From: an uncultured Sinobacteraceae bacterium
Lineage (GTDB): Bacteria > Pseudomonadota > Gammaproteobacteria > Steroidobacterales > Steroidobacteraceae
Length of the DNA stretch: 15,064 bases
Direction: 5' to 3'
NCBI GenBank assembly: GCA_937902995.1
Contig: CALEKY010000126.1
Coordinates: 1 to 15,064, forward strand
A program made the position numbers and the translations under genes. Under the pieces are notes generated by a model. The model saw nothing but the letters and a program-made list of their open reading frames with translations, was not told the origin of the DNA and made no database searches. Position 1 is the stretch's first letter; every line of letters starts with the position of its first letter. Shown here piece after piece: positions 1-7,064 of the stretch.

Positions 1-2
1 AG

Positions 3-959
3 CACGCGTGCCGCTTTGGGACTCAAACCCAGCCAGATACCGCAGGCGATGCCGGCTACAACGAACCCGATACGGTGTTGATCGCCCAATTGATGGGAAT
101 TCGCCGCGATCGTCCGACTCCCGGTAGTGCGGCAGCACCGTCGGTAATGTACGCGATCCCGAACCGTCGTACGACGACGCGCGTCGTCGCTCTGCCGATG
201 ATCTGGGAGACGCCGCTTCGCACCGGCAACCTTCGCGATCCGAACGGGCCTCAGGTCACGTTTGCATTCGAGTCGTTCATCGACGAGCTCGCGGCGGCGG
301 CCAAAGCCGATCCCGTGCAATTCCGGTTCGACATGATCGAACGCGCGAATGAGGACCGTGTATTCAGAAAGGCACGCTCGCTCGCCGTCGTTCGAGCCGC
401 AGCGAAGGCATATGGATGGGAGCCACGTCCCGCACCGCGTCAACGCGTGAGCACTTCGCGCGATGAAATCCTGACGGGCCGCGGCATTGCGTACACGTAC
501 CGCAACAACACGATCGTCGCCGTCATCGCCGAGGTCGAAGTGAATCGCAAGACGGGCAAGGTCTGGACGAAGCGCCTCGTGTGCGCGCACGACTGCGGGT
601 TGGCGATCAATCCGGAGGGTCTCCGTCACACCGTTGAATGCGGCATGCTGCACGCGTTGAGCCGTGCGCTATGGGAGGAAGTGCAGTTCGACACGGAGAA
701 GGTCACGAGCGTTGATTGGGTATCGCATCCGACGTTGCGCCATTCGGATACGCCAGAAAGTATCGAGGTCGTGCTGGTCAACGGCGATCCGAACCCGAAT
801 CGCCCCGATCTACCCGCTTATGGTGCTGGCGAAACGAGCCACAAACCCGTCATCGCCGCAGTTGCCAATGCGATCTACGACGCCACGGGCGTGCGCATAC
901 GTCGCGTGCCGTTCCGTCCCGAGCGAGTGCTCGCCGCGCTCAACGCAGCGATGACCTAA
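3..959 (+). CDS. Xanthine dehydrogenase-family molybdopterin-binding subunit (5'-truncated by window edge)
   Basis: This is the C-terminal 318 residues of a large molybdenum hydroxylase subunit; the frame is open to the left edge, so the true start lies outside. The family hydroxylates aldehydes, N-heterocycles or related substrates at a molybdopterin-cytosine-dinucleotide centre, passing electrons to a small 2Fe-2S subunit that is not seen here. Visible family marks are the SFIDELAAAAKADPVQFR block, the AHDCGLAINPEG segment followed by a VECGMLHALSRALWEE helix, and near the end YGAGETSHKPVIAAVANAI. The last carries the GxGE glutamate that acts as general base in xanthine oxidase relatives. 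The overall look is of the IorB/aldehyde-oxidase-like branch rather than a true xanthine dehydrogenase. The substrate cannot be told from this fragment. No obvious terminator follows the stop; about 100 bp separate it from the next gene. Confidence 0.88.
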   Translation, partial: HACRFGTQTQPDTAGDAGYNEPDTVLIAQLMGIRRDRPTPGSAAAPSVMYAIPNRRTTTRVVALPMIWETPLRTGNLRDPNGPQVTFAFESFIDELAAAAKADPVQFRFDMIERANEDRVFRKARSLAVVRAAAKAYGWEPRPAPRQRVSTSRDEILTGRGIAYTYRNNTIVAVIAEVEVNRKTGKVWTKRLVCAHDCGLAINPEGLRHTVECGMLHALSRALWEEVQFDTEKVTSVDWVSHPTLRHSDTPESIEVVLVNGDPNPNRPDLPAYGAGETSHKPVIAAVANAIYDATGVRIRRVPFRPERVLAALNAAMT

Positions 960-1063
960 AGTGACTTTTTTTCGCCGCTTCCCGAGGCCGTCGCCGCCTA
1001 CACGCCCGCTTGGTAACTGTTAGTCGTCTTCTGTCCTGCGCTGCATTGCGCGAAGATTGGGAT

Positions 1064-2041
1064 ATGCAAGACGATCGCGACGACTTGGAACCGATCATTG
1101 CGACGCGGCCGCACCGACGACCCGTGCGCGAAGAATCGCAGCCGCTTTGGCCGTTGGTGCTCGCGGTGAGCGTCTGCTTCGCGGTCGTGTTGTCGCTTGC
1201 GTGGTGGTTCTTCTGGAGGCCATCCGGTCGCAGCGAGCCCACGCCTGCGCAAGTCGAGAGCCCGCTACCCGAAGAGCATGTCGAGCCAGAGCCGATAGCG
1301 CCGACGACCGACTTGGATACGAACGCCGAAGTGGCGCAAGCTCCAGCGCCTCCGGCAAGCTCCGAGCAGGAATCGATCCCGCAAAGTGCTGAAGCGAGCA
1401 CTCCGGAATTGAGCACTCCTGAAGAGAGCACCGCTGAAACGAGTACTCCGGAAGCCGCGCCTGACCAGACAATCCAAGCGCCTGCGCCGCTCGCCGCTGT
1501 CGCCTTGCGACTCGAGAGTCCCGATTCGCAAGTGCGATTCGAAATACGCGACTCGCTCGAGTCGTCGACTCCTGTTTCAGCCAAGTCCGGCGACGTCGTC
1601 CAGCTCGCGCCTGGAACCTATCGCGTGACGGCCTCCGGCCCGGGATTGGAATCGATCGAGCGCGAGCTCGTGCTCTTGGGGGATCAACCCGCCGAATACA
1701 GCGTCGAGTTGTGCGCGCAGCCGGAACGAGAAACCGGAAGCCTTGCCGGTGAAATCCTCGAGCGGCGAACGTGCACGAGTACCGTCGAATGCGAATCCGT
1801 GTTCATGATCCTGAGCGAGTATGCCGAGCAGCTCGTCAAGGATCCGGCGTTTCGCCGGGAGCAATGCTCGAAGTGGCGCACCAACGCGGAGCCCGAAGGC
1901 ACATGGACGTTGGACACCAAATGCGACGGCGAGGTATCGGCCACGACGTGCCGCGTGGAGATCGCTCAAGGCGCCTGCATCGTCACCGGTCCGCGGCGAA
2001 CGTTGCGCGGCGAGTCGTGCCCGCGCGCGGAGCTTCGCTAG
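1064..2041 (+). CDS. Unrecognised single-pass membrane protein with STPE-repeat linker and Cys-rich C-terminal domain
   Basis: A 325-residue protein of unknown function. I chose the ATG at 1064 because the longer frame needs a TTG at 1010 with no ribosome site, while GAAGA lies about 10 bp before this ATG. An acidic/basic cytoplasmic tail of about 27 residues precedes one membrane helix (residues 28-51, ending in AWWFFWRP with positive charges after it). A Pro/Glu/Ser/Thr-rich linker follows, with four 5-residue STPE(x) repeats (112-131). Next comes a beta-rich segment (about 147-215) with LAPGTYRVTASGPG, resembling PEGA or carboxypeptidase-regulatory-like folds. The last 110 residues hold eight cysteines, enough for four disulfides, which fits an extracytoplasmic position. 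The topology resembles envelope or peptidoglycan-spanning sensor/scaffold proteins, but no family is assigned. Confidence 0.75.
   Translation: MQDDRDDLEPIIATRPHRRPVREESQPLWPLVLAVSVCFAVVLSLAWWFFWRPSGRSEPTPAQVESPLPEEHVEPEPIAPTTDLDTNAEVAQAPAPPASSEQESIPQSAEASTPELSTPEESTAETSTPEAAPDQTIQAPAPLAAVALRLESPDSQVRFEIRDSLESSTPVSAKSGDVVQLAPGTYRVTASGPGLESIERELVLLGDQPAEYSVELCAQPERETGSLAGEILERRTCTSTVECESVFMILSEYAEQLVKDPAFRREQCSKWRTNAEPEGTWTLDTKCDGEVSATTCRVEIAQGACIVTGPRRTLRGESCPRAELR
1396..1455 (+). repeat. Four tandem copies of a 15 bp unit in the linker of the membrane protein
   Basis: Four consecutive 15 bp units of the type GAGCACTCCGGAAnn encode the peptide series STPEL, STPEE, STAET, STPEA. Unit 3 has CCGCT for TCCGG and unit 4 has GTACT for GCACT. 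Because the unit is a multiple of three, copy-number change by slippage would lengthen or shorten the extracytoplasmic linker without breaking the frame. Confidence 0.8.
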
Positions 2042-2064
2042 CGAAGCACACTACAACAAGAGCT

Positions 2065-2073
2065 AAGGGAGGA
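2065..2073 (+). promoter_or_regulatory. Strong ribosome binding site fixing the start of the DUF6159-like remnant
   Basis: AAGGGAGGA lies 6 bp before an ATG at 2080 that encodes MFARSSRSWE. This near-perfect Shine-Dalgarno sequence shows that the original start is 2080. The downstream frame that contains the bulk of the homology has only a TTG at 2084, so this site is what exposes the gene as frame-disrupted. Confidence 0.75.
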
Positions 2074-2079
2074 CACAAG

Positions 2080-2422
2080 ATGTTTGCGCGGTCCTCGCGA
2101 AGCTGGGAGCACTGCGCTTCTGAAGAAGACGTGGGGCGAGAACATCATCGGCAATGCCGGCATCGGGTTGGTGTTTATCGACTTCTACGCCGCCCTAATT
2201 GTTCTCGGCGTATCGTTCCTATTCTTCGCCGCGCAGACGGGTAACCCAGCGCTCATCATTTTTGCGATCGCCTTCGTTTTCGTCTGCATCGTGCTTGGAC
2301 TGGTGCAGGCAGCGCTGCAGGGCGTCTATTCGGCAGCGCTGTACCGCTACGCCACGGGCGCGAACGTCGGCGCAGAATTCTCAGTCGCGATGTTGCAGAA
2401 CGCGTTCAGGACGAAGGGCTGA
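2080..2422 (+). pseudogene. Remnant of a DUF6159-like multi-pass membrane protein with internal out-of-frame deletion
   Basis: Translation from the ATG at 2080 begins MFARSSRSWE, which looks like the extreme N-terminus of DUF6159-type membrane proteins (typically MF-x-R-x-x-RSWEL). Directly afterwards, but in the next frame, comes STALLKKTWGENIIGNAGIG, which is characteristic of the C-terminal third of the same family. It runs to the stop at 2422 through two membrane helices and ends SAALYRYATGANVG...MLQNAFRTKG. The intervening part, probably about 150 residues with several helices, is missing, and the two ends are out of frame. The junction near 2109-2116 (tgGGAGCact) can be read as SWE plus (E)STALL sharing GAGC, as expected from a microhomology deletion. 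From the native start only a short frame-shifted peptide would be made. A translation beginning at TTG 2084 (112 residues) is possible but lacks a suitable ribosome site. Family assignment is from memory of the motifs. Confidence 0.65.
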
Positions 2423-2450
2423 CGCTCGCTCGCAGAACCCAAGAAGCCTC

Positions 2451-2969
2451 TCAGGGCAGCGTGGTCTCGACTTCGATCTCGAAGTTCTCGAGAAAGCGGC
2501 TGACCATGAGATAGAACCCGATGGTGAGCACGAGCTCGACGAGCGAGCGCCGGCCGATCGCCTCGAGCAGCTGTTGGAAAAGATCGTCGGGCGCCTTGAC
2601 GTTGTGCACGAGCTCGTCGGTAAACCGGAGCACGAGCTTTTCGAGCATGGAAAACACATCCGATTCGGCCCCCTGCTCGATCGCCTCGATCTTTTCGTCG
2701 CTCAATCCCACCATCGCAGCAAGCCGGCGATGATGATGCACTTCATAAGTCGCACGCGTCAGGATGCCCACACGAACAATAGCCAGCTCGCGAAGCTGCG
2801 CGTCGAGCTCACCGCTTCGCAAGATTGCGCCTCCCAGCGACAAATAGGCGGGCGCCGCCATTCCGGCGTAGGGCAGCATTCGAAAGAGATTGAGCGAGCC
2901 GCGGCTTCGTGCGTGTGCCTGTTCGACAGGCGATGCGCTCGCGGGATCGAAGTACGGAATTCTCGCCAT
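2451..2969 (-). CDS. Carboxymuconolactone decarboxylase (CMD)/AhpD-fold family protein
   Basis: A 172-residue, probably cytoplasmic all-helical protein. The core RELAIVRVG (60-68), TRATYEVHHH (71-80) and GLSDEKIEAI (88-97) is the CMD-family signature, where E76 and H80 occupy the E-x3-H positions of non-redox members. The protein has no cysteine at all, so it cannot be an AhpD-type CxxC peroxidase or reductase; a lyase, decarboxylase or hydrolase-like role in ring catabolism is more likely. The ATG start is 9 bp after the stop of the MFS gene, and its ribosome site (GAGGAAG) overlaps that stop codon (TGAGGAAG), so the two are co-transcribed and probably translationally coupled. CMD-like proteins beside TonB receptors and MFS carriers are common in aromatic, terpenoid and steroid degradation loci. 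The exact substrate is unknown. Confidence 0.87.
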   Translation of the reverse strand: MARIPYFDPASASPVEQAHARSRGSLNLFRMLPYAGMAAPAYLSLGGAILRSGELDAQLRELAIVRVGILTRATYEVHHHRRLAAMVGLSDEKIEAIEQGAESDVFSMLEKLVLRFTDELVHNVKAPDDLFQQLLEAIGRRSLVELVLTIGFYLMVSRFLENFEIEVETTLP

Positions 2970-2978
2970 GCAGCTTCC

Positions 2979-4349
2979 TCAACTGATGAGATCCTGCGCG
3001 AGGCTGCGACGCGCGCGCAGAAAGCAAATGAACGCAACGGCACTTGCCGAAGCGCAAACGATCAGCGACCAGCGCAGACCTTCGCCGATATCGCCCACGC
3101 GAGCTGCGAACAGGTCGCTCAACAAACCGACCGCGAGCGGACCAAGTCCGAGCCCGACCAAATTGATTACGAGTTGCAGAATCGCACCTGCGGTATTGCG
3201 TACCCGCGGCCTGACAATACCTTGCACTGCCGCGAAGACGGGCCCGTACCAGAGTGCCGAGAGCGCCGCCGGAAATACCATCAAGATGAAGGCGGCAGCA
3301 GGTCCTGGCACGAGAAGCGCTGAAACGAGAAACGGAAGCTGCAACAGCGCAGCGAGCGCCGGAATCGTTGCGTAGGCGCGTACATCCCTGCGCGCAGCGC
3401 GATCTGCGAGCCACCCGCCGACGAGCGTGCCCAATCCGCCGAACGCGCCGGTCATGATCCCGAAGACGACACCGACGAACGCAACGGGACCGAGATTGGT
3501 GTTGAGCAGCTCGTTCAGCGACCCGGCGAAGCTTTCGAGCTCTGTGCCGTGAATGCGCAGGAAGAACGATCCGAAGAATGCCACCTTGCCGTAGTTGATG
3601 AACGCCATCAACGCCGCACCGGCGCCGAGCAACCAGAACGAACGGCAAGCGCGCAATTCATCGATGGCCTCAGCGAACGTGGGCACCTCTTGCCCCACCT
3701 TCGTTGCCGGTAGATCGAGCCGCGGCTCGCGCAATGTGCTGAGCGCCAAGATTGCGACGGCCACGCCCGGCAACCCGACGACGAGAAATGCCGTACGCCA
3801 TCCGAACACGTCGGCGAGAACGCCGCCGAGCGCAAGGCCGAGCAGCGAGCCGATGGGAATACCCATGGAGTACAGCGCAAGCGCGGATGCGCGCTTCTCC
3901 CGAGGAACGACGTCCGCGATGAGCGAATGTGCCGGCGGACTGCAACCAGCCTCCCCCACACCGACACCAACTCGCATCAATAGGAGCCACGCGTAACTCT
4001 GAGCAAGCCCGCAGGCGGCCGTGAATCCGCTCCACAGGGCGAGCGCGGCGGCAATGATTCGAACACGGTTGAAGCGCTCGGCGAGTCGCGCGATCGGAAC
4101 GCCGAGCGTCGTATAGAGAATCGCGAATGCGAGCCCCGTGAGAAGTCCGAGTTGCCAATCCTTGAGTTCGAGGTCGCGTTTGATCGGCTCCGCGAGAATA
4201 TTGACGATCTGACGATCGATGAAGCTGAGCGTATAGATCACGCACAGCAAGACGACCGTGTAAGCGCCGCGACGCCCGAACCGCGGAGCCGAGGCCGCGG
4301 CCGCACCTGTTTGTGCAATCACTGCGCCGCCCGTGCGACAGTAACCCAA
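2979..4349 (-). CDS. Spinster-like MFS transporter
   Basis: A 12-helix inner-membrane carrier of the major facilitator superfamily. The opening YTLSFIDRQIVNILAEPIKRDL and the block LAERFNRVRIIAAALALWSG, RVGVGVGEAGCSPPAHSLIAD and FGWRTAFLVVGLPG are typical of spinster-type members, which carry organic acids, lipids and aromatic catabolites. Length (456 residues from the TTG at 4349; 447 from the GTG at 4322) is normal for the family. The start is uncertain: the TTG has only a weak AGG that falls inside a 14 bp hairpin (4356-4407), so the GTG at 4322 may be the real one. It follows the TonB receptor by 76 bp and precedes the CMD gene by 9 bp. It is thus placed as the inner-membrane step after receptor uptake. 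Confidence 0.9.
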   Translation of the reverse strand: MGYCRTGGAVIAQTGAAAASAPRFGRRGAYTVVLLCVIYTLSFIDRQIVNILAEPIKRDLELKDWQLGLLTGLAFAILYTTLGVPIARLAERFNRVRIIAAALALWSGFTAACGLAQSYAWLLLMRVGVGVGEAGCSPPAHSLIADVVPREKRASALALYSMGIPIGSLLGLALGGVLADVFGWRTAFLVVGLPGVAVAILALSTLREPRLDLPATKVGQEVPTFAEAIDELRACRSFWLLGAGAALMAFINYGKVAFFGSFFLRIHGTELESFAGSLNELLNTNLGPVAFVGVVFGIMTGAFGGLGTLVGGWLADRAARRDVRAYATIPALAALLQLPFLVSALLVPGPAAAFILMVFPAALSALWYGPVFAAVQGIVRPRVRNTAGAILQLVINLVGLGLGPLAVGLLSDLFAARVGDIGEGLRWSLIVCASASAVAFICFLRARRSLAQDLIS

Positions 4350-4355
4350 AACGAG

Positions 4356-4407
4356 CCTGCAGCTTCCGGCGAACCCGGCAAGCAGTTTTTCACCGGAAGA
4401 CTGCAGG
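4356..4407 (-). terminator. 14 bp stem hairpin between TonB receptor and MFS genes (attenuator or terminator candidate)
   Basis: CCTGCAGCTTCCGG at 4356-4369 is complementary to CCGGAAG-A-CTGCAGG at 4393-4407, giving a 14 bp stem with one bulged A and a 23-nt loop. On the transcribed (minus) strand it stands 19 nt after the receptor stop and is followed by CTCGTTTTGG, a weak U-tract. It could partly terminate receptor transcripts, protect the receptor mRNA 3' end, or hide the start region of the MFS gene. The long loop and poor U-run make it a non-canonical terminator. Confidence 0.5.
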
Positions 4408-4425
4408 ATTCAGGGCGACTGGCCA

Positions 4426-6765
4426 TCAAAACCTGAAATCGGCGAATGCGCCGACGGTTCGGAACGTATCCGTCGACAGCCACTGCACCGTCGCATGACC
4501 GGGGTCGTTCGTGAGCTGCCGCCCGAGCAACGGGGCGAATTGCTTGTCGAGCAGGTTCTTGGCGTAGAGGCCCACCTTCCAGCGACCGTCGACATCGCCG
4601 AAACCGACGTTGGCATTGAGAATGCCGTAAGCCTCGTGCTCGAGATTCGGGTCGCCGACGCTCGAGAAATTGAAAGCGCTGCGCCAGTAATAGTTCGCGT
4701 ACGCGCTCACCTCGTAGCTTGCGCCAATGGGCATGCGCCAGTTCGCGGCAACGTTCACGTACCAATCGGACTGTCCGCCGACCCTGTTGCCGGTCGCATC
4801 CGTCTGACTGACGCCGTCCACGACGGCACAGCCGGTGCGCGGATCCGTCGAGACAGGCTGGTTCGTGTAACAAGGCGCGTTTTTGAAGTCCGTGAACGTG
4901 GCATCGATGTAGCTCACTGCGGCCGATAACGTGAGCGTGTCGTGGACACGGGCGACCACTTCGGTCTCGACGCCGCGCGTACGCAGCTCGCCGGCGTTGG
5001 CTAGCGTGCTGGTCGGCAGGCCGTTCACGTTCATCCGCAGCGTCGTCTGGAAGTCTTCGAACGTCGTCAGGAACAACGCCACGTTCAAGAGCAGGCGGTC
5101 ATCCCACCACTGGGACTTCAGACCGATCTCGTAGTTGGTCGACAGCTCCGGCGCCACCGGCGTGCTCGACTTTTCCGGACTGGAGTCGAGCGATGCATAG
5201 AACGTCGGTCCCTTATAGCCGGTCGAAACCGTGGCGTAGCTCATCACGGCCGGGCTGAAGTCGTACTGCAAACCGATCTTCCAGGAGACGTCCTCTTCCT
5301 TCGCCGAGTTTCTGAGCCGCAGCGGGAACGTCTGCCCCGGCCATCCGGAGTATGTCAGCCCGAGATAGTTCGGATCGTAAAAGGAATAAAGATCCATCTC
5401 GATCTCGTCGTGCGTGTAACGGGCGCCGACGATGAGCCGCAGATCGTCCGTAACCGCGTACGTGCCGCTTGCGAACGCTGCATAGCTCTTGTTCGTCATC
5501 TCGTTGTCGTACTGGCGCAGGAATCGATTTCCTGTCGGTGCGATCGCTGTCGAGAGCGAACCGCCCTGCGCAGAGACGTTGTCGAACGTCGAGTCGAAGA
5601 AAAACAGGCCTGCGACGAACTCGAGTCGCTCGCCCGCTGGCGAAGTCAGCCGCAGCTCCTGAGTGAACTGCGTCTGTTCGGCTTCCGCCGTGTTCACGTT
5701 GGCGACGTCGATGGTGATCGTGTCGGAATCGCGCAGATTCGATTGATTCCAGTTGCGATAAGCCGTGATCGACGTGAGCGTGTATTCGCCGAAGCGAATA
5801 TTCATCTCGCCGGATATACCTCGATCCCGTAGGTACTGGTGCGCAACCTTGCCATTCGACGGATGCCCATCGAGGGTCACGTAATGAAGGTTCGGCGCCG
5901 GCTCGACCCCGTATTCCGCCCAGTAAGGCGCGTACGGATTCGCACCCACGCCCGCTGAGCGGGGCGTCGAGACGCAGCAGTCGTGATCCCGCAGCGCGTA
6001 ATCGGCGACGACCGTCAGTTCGAATCTATCGCTTGGTTGCCAACGCCATTTGCCTCGAAATCCATATTCATCTTTTTCGTTGATGTTGTCCTGTCCGGTC
6101 ACGAGATTCGTGATGAAGCCGTCTTGATGCGTGCTGTAGGCGGATAGTCGTAGCGCGCTCGTATCTCCGAACGGCACGTTGATGACACCTTGCAGATTGC
6201 GGTCGTTGTGTTCGCCGTATCTGAGATTTGCCTTCGCCTCCCATGTGCCGAGCTCGGGCTTGCGCGTGACCACTGAAATCACGCCGGCCGAGGCGTTCTT
6301 ACCGAACAGCGTGCCCTGCGGACCGCGCAGTATCTCGACGCGCTCGATGTCGGCGAGCGCGTTGTTGCCGATGCCGGTTGCGCCCATGACGACGCCGTCC
6401 ACCACGATGCCGACGCTCTGCTCCACGCCGTCGGAGAAGCTTTGCGTACCGACACCGCGCACGTTGAAACCTTCGCCGCGCGGCCCGCCGCCTTCACGAA
6501 ACGTGAGGCTCGGCGCGACATAGCGCAGATCCTGAACGCTGTTCAGGTTCACGTTGAGGATCGTGTCGCCGGAAAGCGCGGTCACTGCGACCGGAACATC
6601 TTGCAGCGAACGTTCGCGTCGCTCGGCGGTCACGATGATTTCTTCGAGCGCGAGCGATGCGCCATCCTGCGCATGTATCGCGTTTGGCAGCGAAGCCGCG
6701 GCCAGTGCCACACCGCAAAGCGGCTTCGCGAATCGGAACCCGTTCGAATTCGAAATAATGCGCAT
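4426..6765 (-). CDS. TonB-dependent outer-membrane receptor
   Basis: A 779-residue outer-membrane beta-barrel that imports a ligand using TonB/ExbBD energy. I use the ATG at 6765, not the longer frame from 6837, because GGGGGA stands about 9 bp before it and it opens a clear Sec signal peptide (about 1-32, cleavage near NAIHA|QDG). A TonB-box-like EEIIVTAERRE (41-51) follows. The plug domain contains SVQDLRYVAPSLTFREGGG, FNVRGVGTQ, VGIVVDGVV, ERVEILRGPQGTLFGKNASAG and VISVVTRKPEL. The rest is barrel with aromatic-rich strands, ending in FADFRF with the terminal Phe needed for BAM assembly. It lacks the N-terminal STN domain, so it is a plain receptor and not a FecA-type transducer. It resembles the broad class found with degradation genes in sphingomonads and steroid degraders rather than a classic siderophore receptor; the ligand is unknown. 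It heads the minus-strand group with the MFS and CMD genes. Confidence 0.93.
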   Translation of the reverse strand: MRIISNSNGFRFAKPLCGVALAAASLPNAIHAQDGASLALEEIIVTAERRERSLQDVPVAVTALSGDTILNVNLNSVQDLRYVAPSLTFREGGGPRGEGFNVRGVGTQSFSDGVEQSVGIVVDGVVMGATGIGNNALADIERVEILRGPQGTLFGKNASAGVISVVTRKPELGTWEAKANLRYGEHNDRNLQGVINVPFGDTSALRLSAYSTHQDGFITNLVTGQDNINEKDEYGFRGKWRWQPSDRFELTVVADYALRDHDCCVSTPRSAGVGANPYAPYWAEYGVEPAPNLHYVTLDGHPSNGKVAHQYLRDRGISGEMNIRFGEYTLTSITAYRNWNQSNLRDSDTITIDVANVNTAEAEQTQFTQELRLTSPAGERLEFVAGLFFFDSTFDNVSAQGGSLSTAIAPTGNRFLRQYDNEMTNKSYAAFASGTYAVTDDLRLIVGARYTHDEIEMDLYSFYDPNYLGLTYSGWPGQTFPLRLRNSAKEEDVSWKIGLQYDFSPAVMSYATVSTGYKGPTFYASLDSSPEKSSTPVAPELSTNYEIGLKSQWWDDRLLLNVALFLTTFEDFQTTLRMNVNGLPTSTLANAGELRTRGVETEVVARVHDTLTLSAAVSYIDATFTDFKNAPCYTNQPVSTDPRTGCAVVDGVSQTDATGNRVGGQSDWYVNVAANWRMPIGASYEVSAYANYYWRSAFNFSSVGDPNLEHEAYGILNANVGFGDVDGRWKVGLYAKNLLDKQFAPLLGRQLTNDPGHATVQWLSTDTFRTVGAFADFRF

Positions 6766-6835
6766 GTCTCGCGTCCCCCATGTCGTGCACGACGCTGCAG
6801 ACGATCGAGGCTGTTCGATCGGGCAGCGCGCATCC

Positions 6836-6863
6836 AATGTACGGGCCGCGTTGCAAGCGGCAA
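6836..6863 (-). promoter_or_regulatory. Candidate sigma70 promoter of the TonB receptor gene
   Basis: Read on the minus strand, TTGCCG (6863-6858) and TACATT (6841-6836) stand 16 bp apart, each matching the sigma70 consensus at four of six positions. Transcription would begin near 6830, leaving a leader of about 65 nt. The weak hexamers fit a promoter that needs an activator. Chosen by eye. Confidence 0.35.
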
Positions 6864-6864
6864 C
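6850..6864. promoter_or_regulatory. Perfect dyad GTTGC-N5-GCAAC overlapping the -35 region
   Basis: GTTGCAAGCGGCAAC has the same half-sites as the 17 bp motif next to it but a 5 bp instead of 7 bp spacer. It overlaps the candidate -35 element of the receptor gene and its centre lies 31 bp (about three helical turns) from that of the 17 bp motif. It could be a second, repressing or cooperative site for the same regulator. Confidence 0.4.
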
Positions 6865-6879
6865 CGAACTCCGCGTTTC

Positions 6880-6896
6880 GTTGCACCAGTCACAAC
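6880..6896. promoter_or_regulatory. 17 bp shared operator motif, copy A (TonB receptor)
   Basis: GTTGCACCAGTCACAAC is an inverted repeat GTTG-N9-CAAC of the form GTTGCAMC...RCAAC found again before the GH3 and sulfatase genes with identical length and orientation. The centre (6888) lies 47 bp from the upstream edge of the candidate -10 hexamer and about 123 bp from the receptor start codon. See the findings for the regulon argument. Confidence 0.55.
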
Positions 6897-6930
6897 AACA
6901 GTGAGCGTTCGCGAAGTGCGTAGGCCGAGA

Positions 6931-6958
6931 AACGACGAAGAGCGTTCGAACCGTCGTT
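6931..6958. repeat. Nested inverted repeat in the receptor upstream region
   Basis: AACGACG (6931-6937) and CGTCGTT (6952-6958) form a perfect 7 bp dyad around a spacer that itself contains the palindrome GTTCGAAC (6944-6951). It lies about 165 bp upstream of the receptor start. It could be an operator for a second regulator or a hairpin in a longer transcript; it has no U-tract, so it is not a typical terminator for the TetR gene. Confidence 0.35.
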
Positions 6959-7064
6959 CCTCATAGGGAACAGCTGGACGTTGGCGGCGACCGATGCATA
7001 TCGCCACCTCGAGGAGAGCCTGCGGATTCGTCCGTGAACCGCTTTCACGCAGGTTCGCTACTTG

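Larger units (their letters stand above)
6766..7064. promoter_or_regulatory. 299 bp regulatory gap upstream of the TonB receptor gene
   Basis: This is the largest non-coding stretch in the window, between the end of the TetR gene and the start of the receptor gene, both on the minus strand. It holds a candidate promoter (6836-6863), two GTTGC/GCAAC dyads (6850-6864, 6880-6896) and a nested palindrome (6931-6958). I saw no convincing small gene, RNA gene or riboswitch in it. Longer open frames crossing it are extensions of the receptor frame or antisense shadows. Confidence 0.6.

Noticed and set aside
2199..3323. Long plus-strand open frame (374 codons) across the DUF6159-like remnant, CMD and MFS genes
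   Set aside because: Antisense to two clear minus-strand genes, low-complexity charged composition, no family motifs; a by-product of GC-rich codon use.
6766..6837. 24-codon N-terminal extension of the TonB receptor
   Set aside because: The ATG at 6765 has its own ribosome site and opens directly into a signal peptide; the extension would bury that signal.
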